DNA of 16,519 nt, from NCBI GenBank assembly GCA_964550615.1, contig CAZKAB010000039.1, positions 1 through 16,519 of the forward strand. The letters run 5' to 3'. The stretch comes from M55B144 sp964550615. GTDB lineage: Bacteria > Bipolaricaulota > Bipolaricaulia > UBA7950 > UBA9294. Under the pieces are notes generated by a model. It was not told the DNA's origin and ran no database searches. It was given only the letters and a program-made list of their open reading frames with translations. Positions 1 through 7,247 of this stretch are shown piece after piece (the first letter of the stretch is position 1; each line of letters begins with the position of its first letter). The position numbers were made by a program, and so were the translations under genes.

Positions 1-938
1 CGCGACGGAGCAACAACAAGAATGAGGACCACGCACTCGTGGCAATCGGGATTGTCCGATAGAAACTGCTCGTATTCTGCTAGTCGCTCGAGGATGCCTT
101 TGGTGTAGTCCAGGCGATCGACTGATACGATAAGGGTTCGATCATGAAGCTCCTCTCGGATCCGGCGTGCCTGTTCCTTCACCGCGGGGTCCTCCCCGGC
201 GGAGGCGTACTTCTCGTAGTCAATCCCCATCGGGAACGCCTCGGCTTTCACGACGCGGTTTCCCACGGAGATTTGCCCAAATGTTTGCTCGTAGCCGAGA
301 AGCCGGCGAGTGGTGCTCAAGAAGTGACGTACGTAGTCGTAGGTATGGAAGCCAATCAGATCTGCGCCTAGAAGCCCAGTCATCAACTCCTTCCGCCAGG
401 GAAGCAGCCGAAACAGCTCGTAGGAAGGAAACGGGATATGCAGGAAGAAGCCGATCTGTGCGTTGGGCAGTCGTTCGCGGATGAGCTGTGGAAGCAGGAG
501 AAGATGGTAATCCTGGATCCATATGATGTCATTCGGCCGCGCTTCCTCTACCACCGCGTCGCAAAACGCCTCATTTACCCGCCGATATGCCTTCCAGTAC
601 CGCTCCTCGTACATTGTGTACTGCGTGAAGTAGTGGAACAACGGCCAAAGCGTGTTGTTGCAGAAGCCGTGATAGTAGTTCTTCACGTCCTGTCCGGAGA
701 GGAAAACCGGAACACACGATTCCTCACCGAGTCGTCGTGCAACCGTCTCCCGGTCGGCTTTCTTGAGCCTGTCCGACGGAATCCCAGGCCAGCCGATCCA
801 CAGGCTCTCCGTGGAGGTGTAGTATGAACCAAGCCCTGTTGCCAAGCCACCGACGCTCCGCTTAAATCGCAATGTGCCACCGCGCCGCATAACGTCTACG
901 GGAAGCCGGTTGGATGCGATCAACAGGCGATGTTTCAT
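1..938 (-). CDS. otsA: Trehalose-6-phosphate synthase, GT20 family (3' end outside window)
   Basis: This enzyme transfers glucose from UDP-glucose to glucose-6-phosphate to make trehalose-6-phosphate, the first step of cytosolic trehalose synthesis. The visible 312 residues carry the GT20 landmarks in order: SNRLPV (9-14), the glycine-rich GGLATGL loop (30-36), WIQDYHL (140-146), the FFLHIPFPS strand (164-172), GADLIGFHTYDY (191-202) and VDRLDYTKG (273-281), whose Arg and Lys bind phosphate in the family. The ATG at 938 is preceded by GAAAGGAG at a short distance and matches family N-termini. The frame runs off the window, so I cannot tell a monofunctional enzyme (about 450-500 residues) from a fusion with a C-terminal trehalose-6-phosphate phosphatase; the SNRLPV-type N-terminus is common in such fusions. 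It begins 22 bases after the recombinase-like gene, so the two are probably co-transcribed. Confidence 0.96.
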   Translation of the reverse strand, partial: MKHRLLIASNRLPVDVMRRGGTLRFKRSVGGLATGLGSYYTSTESLWIGWPGIPSDRLKKADRETVARRLGEESCVPVFLSGQDVKNYYHGFCNNTLWPLFHYFTQYTMYEERYWKAYRRVNEAFCDAVVEEARPNDIIWIQDYHLLLLPQLIRERLPNAQIGFFLHIPFPSYELFRLLPWRKELMTGLLGADLIGFHTYDYVRHFLSTTRRLLGYEQTFGQISVGNRVVKAEAFPMGIDYEKYASAGEDPAVKEQARRIREELHDRTLIVSVDRLDYTKGILERLAEYEQFLSDNPDCHECVVLILVVAPS

Positions 939-960
939 ATCTCTCCTTTCAACGCTGGGC

Positions 961-1743
961 TCACAATGGATAATCCGCCGTCTCGCCGCGCGACGGGCCG
1001 CTGTAAGTGGGCGTTGCCCTACGAGGGGCGACACGCCCGCGCTTCAAGAGGCGTAGGTCAGTATTGACAAGGCGATGCGCAGTGGCGACTGAAATACCAA
1101 ACCGTGATGCAATTTCGCGGTAGGACTTCCCACGGCGGTGAGCGCGCTTCATGTCGACGATGTGTTTCATCTGAACGGGGTCCTCGGCGAGCCGGCCATC
1201 CACTACGATGAATCCGTATGGGACCCGGCCCAACCAGTCACCTCGAGACCGCTTTGTTTCCATCTGCGCTCGCACTTTCCTCGCAGCGACGATACGATGG
1301 AACTGCCCTAAACCGGAGAATATATCGGAGATGGACATATTGTCGTCGTCCCTTCCGGCAATAATCAACGGTCGATCATTTAAGAAACTGACGCAGGCAA
1401 AAGCTACTCCTTCCTCAATCCACCGTTCGAGGGTCGCTACGGCGTCGGCTACAGAGGAGAATGCCTGTCCCAGGTTCCAAACCAGTATCCCTTGAGCTTC
1501 TGCTTCCCGGATGAGGCGTAACGCCTCTCTGCCACCGGGGCGTTCCTCGAATGGCTTAGCGGTCTTGGTAGGCTGTTCGTGCACCGAACCCGCGAGACGA
1601 AAGCCCTGCTCGGCACAAAATGCTGCTAGCTCATCAAGATAATCGGCGGTTAGCTCGGTTCCTTCGTCCCACTCACTGCGTGTGTAGGCGACAAGCGACA
1701 AATTCAGCTTATCCGTCTTACGAGCCGGTGGTGCGTCACTCAT
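961..1743 (-). CDS. Serine-recombinase-like protein with C-terminal HTH, catalytically degenerate
   Basis: This 260-residue protein has the layout of a small resolvase/invertase. The N-terminal fold starts LSLVAYTRSEW (16-25), a long helix with a GQFHR...RAQMETKRSRGDWLGRVPYGF segment spans about 146-178, and a helix-turn-helix lies at about 208-226. In active enzymes the first strand reads Y-x-R-[VT]-S. Here Arg22 is kept, but Ser is at 23 and Glu24 sits at the nucleophile position. The usual KLDRLGR motif reads NLGQAFS (90-96), replacing the catalytic Asp and both Arg with Gly, Gln and Ser. I infer a DNA-binding protein without recombinase chemistry, perhaps a regulator. The ATG at 1743 is preferred because GGAGGG lies nine bases upstream and a plausible promoter sits just before it. 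An in-frame TTG at 1794 lies within the proposed -35 element and lacks a ribosome site. It is followed closely by otsA. Confidence 0.82.
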   Translation of the reverse strand: MSDAPPARKTDKLNLSLVAYTRSEWDEGTELTADYLDELAAFCAEQGFRLAGSVHEQPTKTAKPFEERPGGREALRLIREAEAQGILVWNLGQAFSSVADAVATLERWIEEGVAFACVSFLNDRPLIIAGRDDDNMSISDIFSGLGQFHRIVAARKVRAQMETKRSRGDWLGRVPYGFIVVDGRLAEDPVQMKHIVDMKRAHRRGKSYREIASRFGISVATAHRLVNTDLRLLKRGRVAPRRATPTYSGPSRGETADYPL

Positions 1744-1765
1744 CCCGGTAGTCCCTCCGTCACTG

Positions 1766-1794
1766 TTTGTACTCGGCTCCAGTGGGTGATTCAA
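1766..1794 (-). promoter_or_regulatory. Candidate sigma-70 promoter for the recombinase-like gene and otsA
   Basis: Read on the minus strand, TTGAAT (1794-1789) is followed after 17 bases by TACAAA (1771-1766). Each hexamer matches four of six consensus positions. The predicted start near 1759 would give a short leader containing GGAGGG and the ATG at 1743. It lies just downstream of the hairpin ending the transporter operon, so this would be an independent transcription unit. Confidence 0.45.
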
Positions 1795-1828
1795 ATTGCG
1801 ATGTCATCCGGGTGGGCGAGAACCTGCT

Positions 1829-1855
1829 GGGACCGGCCCGTGCAGGGCCGGTCCC
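1829..1855 (-). terminator. Strong GC hairpin at the end of the opuC operon
   Basis: A perfect 11-base inverted repeat (GGGACCGGCCC / GGGCCGGTCCC) with a five-base loop lies 15 bases past the stop codon of the binding-protein gene. No T-run follows on either strand, so it is not a textbook intrinsic terminator. It may act as a weak terminator or as a 3' RNA-protecting hairpin. Its placement between two same-strand units supports a boundary role. Confidence 0.6.
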
Positions 1856-1870
1856 CAGAATGAGAAGCTA

Positions 1871-2779
1871 CTACTGAATCAGACCCTTGTCTTGCAGCCA
1901 CTGCTGGGCCACGTCTTCGGGCTCCATGTGATCGATGTCAACCTTGGCGTTCAGTGCGGTCATCTCCGCCCTCGCAGCTGCCTGATCCTCCGGAAAGGCG
2001 GCGATGAGTTCATCGAGTACGCTCTGCAGCCCTGAATTAGCTGCAAGTGTCTCTGAGCGCACCACCGGTGCAAGATCGTACGGAGGCCAGAAATGTTGGT
2101 CGTCCTCCAGCACGGTCCAACCGTATTTCTCGATGACTGGGTCGGTACCGAAAACCATCGTTGCCACGCTTTTCCCGCTATGTAGGTACTCGAAAGTGAG
2201 TCCTGGCAATACCGTTGTGATGTAGTCGGGTTCGAAAGCGAAGTGGTAGTGGAGCTGCAGCCCGAGAATCCCGTCAGGGCGGGCGTAGAACTCGAAGTCA
2301 GAGGCGAATGGCACCTTGCCGTCCTTAGAGTTCACATATGCGGCGAACTGCGTGAGATTGTAGACATTATTGTTGTCGGCGAAATCTTTGGTGACGGCGA
2401 TCGAGTAGGTGTTGTTGCACCATATCGGCGACAGCCATACGAGCCCGATCTTCGCGTCGCTATCCTTTGCGTTCTGATACATCTGTTCCGATGTTTCCCC
2501 GTTGTACTCGTGGCCGGTGTAGGTGAGCCATTGGGTGCCTGTGTATTCCATACAAAGATCGATATCACCGCTCTCCATGGCTTCTCGGAGCACGGTGCTG
2601 GACATCCCGGTCTTCAATTGAACATCAAAGCCGCGATCCTTCAACAGGGTTGCCATAAGGTTACCCACTACATATTGTTCCGTGAAGTTCTTCGTCCCAA
2701 TCCGGATCGTTGTGGCAAATGCCGCTGTTCCGATAATCAGTACCATCAACAAACTGACTGCAATCATCCACTTCTTCAT
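1871..2779 (-). CDS. opuCC: Glycine betaine/choline-type ABC transporter, periplasmic substrate-binding protein
   Basis: This 302-residue solute-binding protein belongs to the OpuAC/OpuCC/YehZ (ProX-like) family, which delivers quaternary amines such as glycine betaine, carnitine or choline to the permease. A signal peptide (MKKWMIAVSLLMVLIIGTAAFA, about 1-22) has a good AFA cleavage site and no lipobox cysteine, so the protein should be periplasmic rather than lipid-anchored. The mature start IRIGTKNFTEQYVVGNLMATLL is diagnostic of the family, and the DIDLCMEYTGTQWL segment (72-85) is the usual EYTGT block. Tyr and Trp residues typical of the ligand-binding aromatic cage are present, but I cannot assign the exact ligand. 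The ATG at 2779 has AAAGGAG eight bases upstream; longer in-frame starts would bury the signal peptide. Last gene of the operon, 112 bases after the second permease. Confidence 0.93.
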   Translation of the reverse strand: MKKWMIAVSLLMVLIIGTAAFATTIRIGTKNFTEQYVVGNLMATLLKDRGFDVQLKTGMSSTVLREAMESGDIDLCMEYTGTQWLTYTGHEYNGETSEQMYQNAKDSDAKIGLVWLSPIWCNNTYSIAVTKDFADNNNVYNLTQFAAYVNSKDGKVPFASDFEFYARPDGILGLQLHYHFAFEPDYITTVLPGLTFEYLHSGKSVATMVFGTDPVIEKYGWTVLEDDQHFWPPYDLAPVVRSETLAANSGLQSVLDELIAAFPEDQAAARAEMTALNAKVDIDHMEPEDVAQQWLQDKGLIQ

Positions 2780-2891
2780 GCTAGCAACTCCTTTAGCTTG
2801 TGTTTTGCCGAAATAAGTGAGGTCTTTCCCACTACCACCTCCCGGCGTATACGTTCCATTGACTCGCTTTTTGCGTCCGCGACGGGCGGGC

Positions 2892-3617
2892 TTAGCTTCT
2901 CTGCGTGCGGCGCATCCCGCGTGGCGTGAACCAGGTTTCGATTGCTCCAAGCAGAGCGTCGAGCGTGATCGCCAGTGCCGCGGCCGGTGCCGCGCCTTGC
3001 AGGATGATTTGCGTTACTCGCACTGCGATTCCCGTCATGATTAGGTCGCCCAGACCGCCGGCACCGATCATGCCGGCCACCGCGGCCGTGCCCACGTTCA
3101 CCACTGTTGAGGTCCGAATTCCTGCCATGATCACAGGCCGGGCAAGCGGTAGTTCCACCCGCATCACAATCTGCCAAGGTGAAAGCCCCATTCCGCGGGC
3201 TGCCTCCTTGACCTCTGGTGGCACGGATCGGATTCCGGCGTGGGTGTTGCGAATGATCGGCAGCAGAGCGTAGACGAAGAGAGCAACAACTGCCGCCGTG
3301 TAGCCGAGTCCAAGAGCGACACCCGCGATCCCGATAAACGCGAGAGTCGGGATAGTCTGTCCGATATTTGCCAGTCCGATGAGAATCGGTGAGACCATCC
3401 TGAGGATTCGTCGTGTCGAGAGGAACCCGATTGGGATGCCGATGAGAATCGCCAATCCCTCGGCGCTGGCTACGATGTGCAGATGGCGCAACGTCGCACT
3501 GAGTACTTTCGATGGACTTGCCACGCGGAAGATTCCGACAGAGCCCAAACTGGTGACCCAAATCGTCACTCCGCATAGAACGGAGAGTAGCAGAACCAGA
3601 ATCACGTACCGTCTCAT
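2892..3617 (-). CDS. opuCD: Compatible-solute ABC transporter permease (second permease)
   Basis: This 241-residue integral membrane protein is one half of the transmembrane channel of the OpuC-like importer. It has an N-terminal hydrophobic segment (about 4-25) and several further membrane spans. The cytoplasmic coupling motif EAARGMGLSPWQIVMRVELP (about 138-157) contacts the ATPase in this family. The stretch IGAGGLGDLIMTGI near 186-199 is typical of betaine-type permeases. Its ATG overlaps the stop codon of the ATPase gene (ATGA), indicating translational coupling. It is clearly related to the first permease, so the two probably form a heterodimer. Which corresponds to OpuCB and which to OpuCD of Bacillus cannot be settled from sequence reading alone; the symbol reflects position only. 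Confidence 0.93.
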   Translation of the reverse strand: MRRYVILVLLLSVLCGVTIWVTSLGSVGIFRVASPSKVLSATLRHLHIVASAEGLAILIGIPIGFLSTRRILRMVSPILIGLANIGQTIPTLAFIGIAGVALGLGYTAAVVALFVYALLPIIRNTHAGIRSVPPEVKEAARGMGLSPWQIVMRVELPLARPVIMAGIRTSTVVNVGTAAVAGMIGAGGLGDLIMTGIAVRVTQIILQGAAPAAALAITLDALLGAIETWFTPRGMRRTQRS

Positions 3618-4759
3618 GCAACACCCCCGTCGGCGTCACTCTTGGCGGCCATCTGCGAATCCGCTGCTTGTTGTCCGAGTACGTCGCGTAGAATGTCGAA
3701 CGAGAGCACGCCGATCATCTGGTGCTTTCCGTCCACCACCGCAAGTGTGCCTATTGCGCTGTTGAACATCATCGACAGCGCCTCGTTCAAGGGCGTGCCG
3801 GGCATCGCCGTCACATCGGGCGGAATCAGAACCTCTCCCACCGTTTTCCCGGGTTCTAGTTCATCAGCGGTGATCCAGCCAAGAAAGCGGCCCTGTGCGT
3901 TCGTTACCATCGCCCACTGCATCCCGGCGCGATCGAGCTCGTCTCTGACCGTTGCCGCATCGTCATCGTCACGCATAGTCACAGGTGGATCCTGCATGAC
4001 ATCGCGTGCACGCAGGAGTCGGAGCCCTTTGAGGACGCGATCGGCCCCAATGAAGTCGCGCACGAACTGATCCTTAGGAGCGTTCAGGAGCGTGGATGGG
4101 TCGGCGTACTGCATCAACTCACCGTTTCGCATCAGGGCGATCTTGTCTCCCATCTTGATTGCCTCGTTCAGGTCATGGGTGACGAAGACGATCGTCTTCT
4201 TGAGCTGGTCCTGGATCTTTAGAAACTCATCCTGAAGGCGGTTACGGGTGATCGGGTCGATTGCCCCGAAAGGCTCGTCCATCAACAGGATAGGTGGGTC
4301 ACCGCCGAGGCACCGCGCCACGCCGACGCGCTGCTGCTGGCCGCCTGAGAGTTCGCACGGATATCGATCGATGAACGTGTCCGGTTCGAGACCCACAAGA
4401 TCGAGGAGTTCCTGCGCTACGGAGTGTTGCTTCGCCTTTGACCAGCCTTTTAGCTTCGGAACGGTGGCGATATTCTCGGCGACTGTAAGATGCGGAAACA
4501 GACCGATTCCTTGGATCGCATAGCCGATGCCGCGGCGTAACTCGTTAGGATTCTGTTGCATCGTGTCGACGCCGTCGATAAGAATCTTGCCGCCGGACAG
4601 CGGGATCAGACGGTTTATCATCTTCAGGCTCGTGGTCTTGCCGCATCCCGACGGGCCGAGAAAGATGCAAAACTCTCCCTGTCCGATCTCCAAACTGAGA
4701 TCCTTCACCGCCGCGGTCCCGTCCGGATAGACCTTGCTTACTGATTCCAACCGGATCAT
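3614..4759 (-). CDS. opuCA: Compatible-solute ABC transporter ATP-binding protein with tandem CBS domains
   Basis: This 381-residue ATPase powers the OpuC-like importer on the cytoplasmic side. It shows Walker A GPSGCGKT (35-42), the Q-loop glutamine (Q83), signature LSGGQ (137-141), Walker B ILLMDE (157-162) and the switch His in VTHD (195). After the nucleotide-binding domain, about 250-362 form a pair of CBS motifs (ARDVMQDPP...GWITADEL and VTAMPGTPL...GVLSFDIL). In OpuA-type transporters CBS domains sense ionic strength and gate transport, so osmotic control at the protein level is likely by analogy. The ATG at 4759 has GAGGAG six bases upstream and starts MIRLESVSKVYPDG as in relatives; a longer frame to 4852 overlaps the upstream permease without support. 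Start and stop each overlap the flanking permease genes by four bases. Confidence 0.96.
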   Translation of the reverse strand: MIRLESVSKVYPDGTAAVKDLSLEIGQGEFCIFLGPSGCGKTTSLKMINRLIPLSGGKILIDGVDTMQQNPNELRRGIGYAIQGIGLFPHLTVAENIATVPKLKGWSKAKQHSVAQELLDLVGLEPDTFIDRYPCELSGGQQQRVGVARCLGGDPPILLMDEPFGAIDPITRNRLQDEFLKIQDQLKKTIVFVTHDLNEAIKMGDKIALMRNGELMQYADPSTLLNAPKDQFVRDFIGADRVLKGLRLLRARDVMQDPPVTMRDDDDAATVRDELDRAGMQWAMVTNAQGRFLGWITADELEPGKTVGEVLIPPDVTAMPGTPLNEALSMMFNSAIGTLAVVDGKHQMIGVLSFDILRDVLGQQAADSQMAAKSDADGGVA

Positions 4760-5433
4760 TGCCGTCTCCTCATGCGAATTCCCTTTGGGGTGAGCAATCG
4801 CTCCACACCACCCATGACACCATCCATTACGATTGCCAGTCCCGAGACGCACAAAGCGCCGATCATGATCAGGTCCTGACGGTAATTGGCGATTCCGCGG
4901 AAGATGGGCTGACCGAGACCGCCGGCACCGATGTACGAACCAATCGCCGCAATCCCGATGTTCATGACAATCGCCTGACGCAACCCTGCCATGATCACGG
5001 GAACGGCAAGCGGCAACTCCACCTTCAGCAGGATCTGCTTGCGGCTCAATCCCATCCCCCGTGCCGCCTCGACCATTGCCGGATCCACCTCACGAATTGC
5101 AGTGTGCGTATTGCGGATGATCGGCAAGAGGCCGTACAGGGTGAGCGCGATCACGACCGGCAAGAAACCGATCGATGGAAGGAGCAATGCATGCAATATG
5201 CCCATCAAGATTCCATACAATGCGAGCGATGGCACGGTCATCATGATGCTCGCGAGGTAGATCACGGTTTCGGCGATTCGCTCGCGTCCCTTGCCTGAGA
5301 TGTAGATGCCGATCAGTACGCCAAGAACCATCGCCGCAGCGTTTGCAACTAGTACGATGTACAGGTGCTGGAGTGTCCAGGCGACGATCTTATCGCCATG
5401 AGCGACCATAAAATTCCCTACGTCTTTCCACAT
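4756..5433 (-). CDS. opuCB: Compatible-solute ABC transporter permease (first permease)
   Basis: First gene of the four-gene importer operon. The 225-residue protein has membrane spans beginning around residue 18 (WTLQHLYIVLVANAAAMVLGVLIGIYI) and the coupling motif EAARGMGLSRKQILLKVELP at about 122-141. IGAGGLGQPIFRGI follows near 168-181. Length and motif order match OpuCB/YehW-type permeases. AGAGGTG lies seven bases before the ATG. Its stop codon overlaps the ATPase start (ATGA). A near-consensus promoter lies about 130 bases upstream. It resembles the second permease strongly in the central region (LLPIIRNTHxxIR and the coupling motif), consistent with an old duplication. Confidence 0.93.
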   Translation of the reverse strand: MWKDVGNFMVAHGDKIVAWTLQHLYIVLVANAAAMVLGVLIGIYISGKGRERIAETVIYLASIMMTVPSLALYGILMGILHALLLPSIGFLPVVIALTLYGLLPIIRNTHTAIREVDPAMVEAARGMGLSRKQILLKVELPLAVPVIMAGLRQAIVMNIGIAAIGSYIGAGGLGQPIFRGIANYRQDLIMIGALCVSGLAIVMDGVMGGVERLLTPKGIRMRRRQ

Positions 5434-5541
5434 GCGAGGGCACCTCTCTTCCTGCAGCTTTCGCCTCGTCCAAGGGGAGTGTGTTATATGTCACCGACCG
5501 CCTCCGGCCATGACACGGTATAGGACGGTTCTATTCTTTTC

Positions 5542-5560
5542 ATGTCCAACAGGATGTCCA
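5542..5560. repeat. Pair of ATGTCCA direct repeats at the opuC transcription start
   Basis: ATGTCCA occurs at 5542-5548 and again at 5554-5560, a 12-base period that covers the predicted start site and touches the -10 box. This placement would suit a repressor site, but no regulator is identified and a seven-base match can arise by chance. Confidence 0.35.
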
Positions 5561-5588
5561 TTATATACCATGCAATCAGGACTGGCAA
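5560..5588 (-). promoter_or_regulatory. Near-consensus sigma-70 promoter of the opuC operon
   Basis: On the minus strand TTGCCA (5588-5583) is followed after exactly 17 bases by a perfect TATAAT (5565-5560). Transcription would start near 5553 and leave a leader of about 120 bases before the first permease. The -10 box is flanked downstream by a direct repeat (see the separate entry), suggesting regulation of an otherwise strong promoter. Confidence 0.75.
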
Positions 5589-5831
5589 ATAATCACTGTT
5601 TTCTTGAATATTCACATACGAACGACACAAGACGAGAGTATGCCTGCCAATATGGAACAATAGCGGCATGATTATTAACGAAATCAACGCCCAGTGGAAC
5701 GTGCCGACGGACCCCGATACACTGACGCAACGGCGAAGTGTGCATGCTGGGAGAGATCCGCGCATGAATAACAGCACTGTAGGCGAATTGCCCCGGGGTG
5801 CTGTGCGACAGCGAGTGAAGCGGTTGCAGAC

Positions 5832-7208
5832 ATGGAATCATCAAGCGTATATCTTGCGACGGAGCGCCTGATCCTGCGACGGTTGACCGAGGCCGACGCC
5901 GACAACCTGTTCGAGCTTGACTCCGATCCTGAGGTGATGCGCTACCTCACCGGCGGTATCCCCCATACGCGCGAAGAGATCGTTGACCGGGTGCTGCCAC
6001 GTTTCCTTGGATACTACGAGCGCTATCGACAGTACGGATTCTGGGCCGCGATCGAGCGGACAAGCGGAGAGTTCCTGGGTTGGTTCCACTTCCGCCCGTA
6101 CCGCAACGCGCCGGAGGAGATCGAACTCGGCTATCGGCTCAAGCGATCGGCTTGGGGCAAGGGGTACGCCACCGAAGGCTCGCGCGCTCTTATCAAGAAA
6201 GGCTTCACGGAGTTCGGTGTCGGCAAGATTGTCGCCGATACCCTCGCGGGTAATGTTCGCTCACGCCGCGTGATGGAGGCCGTTGGGATGAAGCTTGAGC
6301 AGGCCTTCGTCTGCGACCCGGATGAGTTCCCGGCGTGGAGTGAGGAGGAGCGCAGGGGCGTGAAGTACGCGATTTCCCGTGTACAGTGGGAGGCTGGCGC
6401 GCAGCGTCTAGACAATGGGCTGGCAGGTGGGGCAGATGAAGCTGGACGTGCTGCCGGTTTTGATCTTCTCGATCGTCGTTCCGCATGTAGGGCAAGGCTT
6501 TCCCTCGCGGTACCCGACGAGCAGGTCGTCGGCCGTGAATCCGCCGCGCTCGCCGTGAAGGTTTACCTCGTACCACGCCCCGCCCTTCTCGATGCTTCGA
6601 GAGAATTCAACTTGAATGGCTTCGTAAAGGCGTTTTACGTCGGCGCTTGTGAGTGTTGGGATCGCTCGCAGCGGGTGAAGGCCGGCGCGAAACAGGATGT
6701 CGTGCACGTAGGCATTTCCGATGCCGGCGATCTTCGACTGGTCGAGAAGGAACGGCTTGATTCTACCGCGCCGGTTGGCGAGCAAGCCGTGAAACTCATC
6801 GTGAGAAAGATCGAGCGCGTTCGGTCCCAGCTTAGCCGTCTCCTTGTGCTCAGTCAGCCTATTGGGTTCCACGTAGTGCATATTTCCGAACCACCAGAAG
6901 TTGGCCGTGAGAGCCATTTTGTTGTCCAGATCGAACTGCACCCGCCACTTCTCCGGCAGTCGATCGCGCGAAACGAGAAGCAGCTCACCGCCCATCCCCA
7001 TGTTGATCAGCAGATGCCCTTGGCTTGTCGCGACGAACAGCCACTTGCCGTGGTTTGTCACCCCCCTGATCTTCGCGCCGACCAGTCCGGCCCTGAACGC
7101 CTCAACCGGAACATTGAGGCACTTTGGCTGCAGCACCTCGACCGCCTCGATCCTCCGGCCGGGAAGCGCCTGATTCATCTCCCTTGCACGACAGACAATC
7201 TCCGGTAG
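5832..7208 (+). CDS. RimJ/RimL-like GNAT N-acetyltransferase with anomalous antisense extension
   Basis: Residues 1 to about 187 (5832 to about 6392) form a complete GNAT acetyltransferase that would move acetyl from acetyl-CoA to an amine, such as a protein N-terminus or a small molecule. Evidence is the opening ATERLILRRLTEADADNLFEL (9-29), ELGYRLKRSAWGKGYATEG (98-116) with the acetyl-CoA pyrophosphate loop, and NVRSRRVMEAVGM (141-153), a typical closing helix and strand. Relatives end soon after a sequence like KYAISRVQW. Here no in-frame stop appears until 7208, and the extra roughly 270 codons run antisense to mutM with no protein-like pattern. A TAG one frame away at 6409-6411 would end it naturally at about 190 residues, so a one-base indel or stop loss is likely. 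The only gene on the + strand; its ribosome site is weak. Confidence 0.72.
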   Translation: MESSSVYLATERLILRRLTEADADNLFELDSDPEVMRYLTGGIPHTREEIVDRVLPRFLGYYERYRQYGFWAAIERTSGEFLGWFHFRPYRNAPEEIELGYRLKRSAWGKGYATEGSRALIKKGFTEFGVGKIVADTLAGNVRSRRVMEAVGMKLEQAFVCDPDEFPAWSEEERRGVKYAISRVQWEAGAQRLDNGLAGGADEAGRAAGFDLLDRRSACRARLSLAVPDEQVVGRESAALAVKVYLVPRPALLDASREFNLNGFVKAFYVGACECWDRSQRVKAGAKQDVVHVGISDAGDLRLVEKERLDSTAPVGEQAVKLIVRKIERVRSQLSRLLVLSQPIGFHVVHISEPPEVGRESHFVVQIELHPPLLRQSIARNEKQLTAHPHVDQQMPLACRDEQPLAVVCHPPDLRADQSGPERLNRNIEALWLQHLDRLDPPAGKRLIHLPCTTDNLR

Positions 7209-7217
7209 TTCAGGCAT
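6408..7217 (-). CDS. mutM: Formamidopyrimidine-DNA glycosylase (Fpg/MutM family)
   Basis: This 269-residue base-excision repair enzyme removes oxidised purines such as 8-oxoguanine and nicks the abasic site. It starts MPELPEI, giving the N-terminal Pro nucleophile and catalytic Glu after Met removal. It also has the conserved Lys in NHGKWL (K58), the SKIAGIGNAYVHDILFRAGLHP helix-two-turn-helix region, and a C-terminal zinc finger of form C-P-T-C, 16 residues, C-P-T-C. Length is normal for the family. AAGGAGG stands four bases before the ATG, and a TATAAT lies about 24 bases upstream. Its stop codon lies in a palindromic CTAG shared with a + strand TAG, which looks like the ancestral tail-to-tail boundary with the acetyltransferase. 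Confidence 0.95.
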   Translation of the reverse strand: MPELPEIVCRAREMNQALPGRRIEAVEVLQPKCLNVPVEAFRAGLVGAKIRGVTNHGKWLFVATSQGHLLINMGMGGELLLVSRDRLPEKWRVQFDLDNKMALTANFWWFGNMHYVEPNRLTEHKETAKLGPNALDLSHDEFHGLLANRRGRIKPFLLDQSKIAGIGNAYVHDILFRAGLHPLRAIPTLTSADVKRLYEAIQVEFSRSIEKGGAWYEVNLHGERGGFTADDLLVGYREGKPCPTCGTTIEKIKTGSTSSFICPTCQPIV

Positions 7218-7241
7218 GGCGCCTCCTTGATTGATGGATTG

Positions 7242-7247
7242 ATTATA
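7242..7247 (-). promoter_or_regulatory. Candidate -10 element for mutM
   Basis: A perfect TATAAT on the minus strand lies 24 bases before the mutM ATG. No good -35 hexamer stands 16-18 bases upstream; that position is GC-rich and includes the palindrome GCGGCCGC. I therefore rate the promoter as plausible only. Confidence 0.35.

Larger units (their letters stand above)
5434..5831. other. Divergent intergenic region between opuC operon and acetyltransferase
   Basis: This stretch of about 400 bases is noticeably more A+T-rich around 5530-5690 than the flanking genes. It holds the opuC promoter and its direct repeats. I found no tRNA, no clear promoter for the rightward acetyltransferase and no convincing small gene. 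Short open frames here (for example from 5668) have no recognisable protein features. Confidence 0.5.

Noticed and set aside
961..1743. An active mobile element encoded by the recombinase-like gene
   Set aside because: Catalytic residues are missing, and I saw no terminal inverted repeats, transposase or target duplication around it.
1744..1794. TTG start extending the recombinase-like protein by 17 residues
   Set aside because: The TTG lies in the proposed -35 box, lacks a ribosome site, and the added residues do not resemble a resolvase N-terminus; the ATG at 1743 has GGAGGG.
4381..4410. A T-loop-like GGTTCGAGACC suggesting a tRNA
   Set aside because: It lies inside the ATPase coding sequence and no acceptor or anticodon stems can be paired around it.
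5668..5871. Small + strand open frame of 67 codons before the acetyltransferase
   Set aside because: It overlaps the acetyltransferase start in another frame and has no ribosome site or known motif.
6412..7208. A fused acetyltransferase with a new C-terminal domain
   Set aside because: The extension is the exact antisense of mutM, has low-complexity Arg/Leu/Ala-rich content and no visible motif, while the minus strand encodes a complete Fpg with zinc finger.
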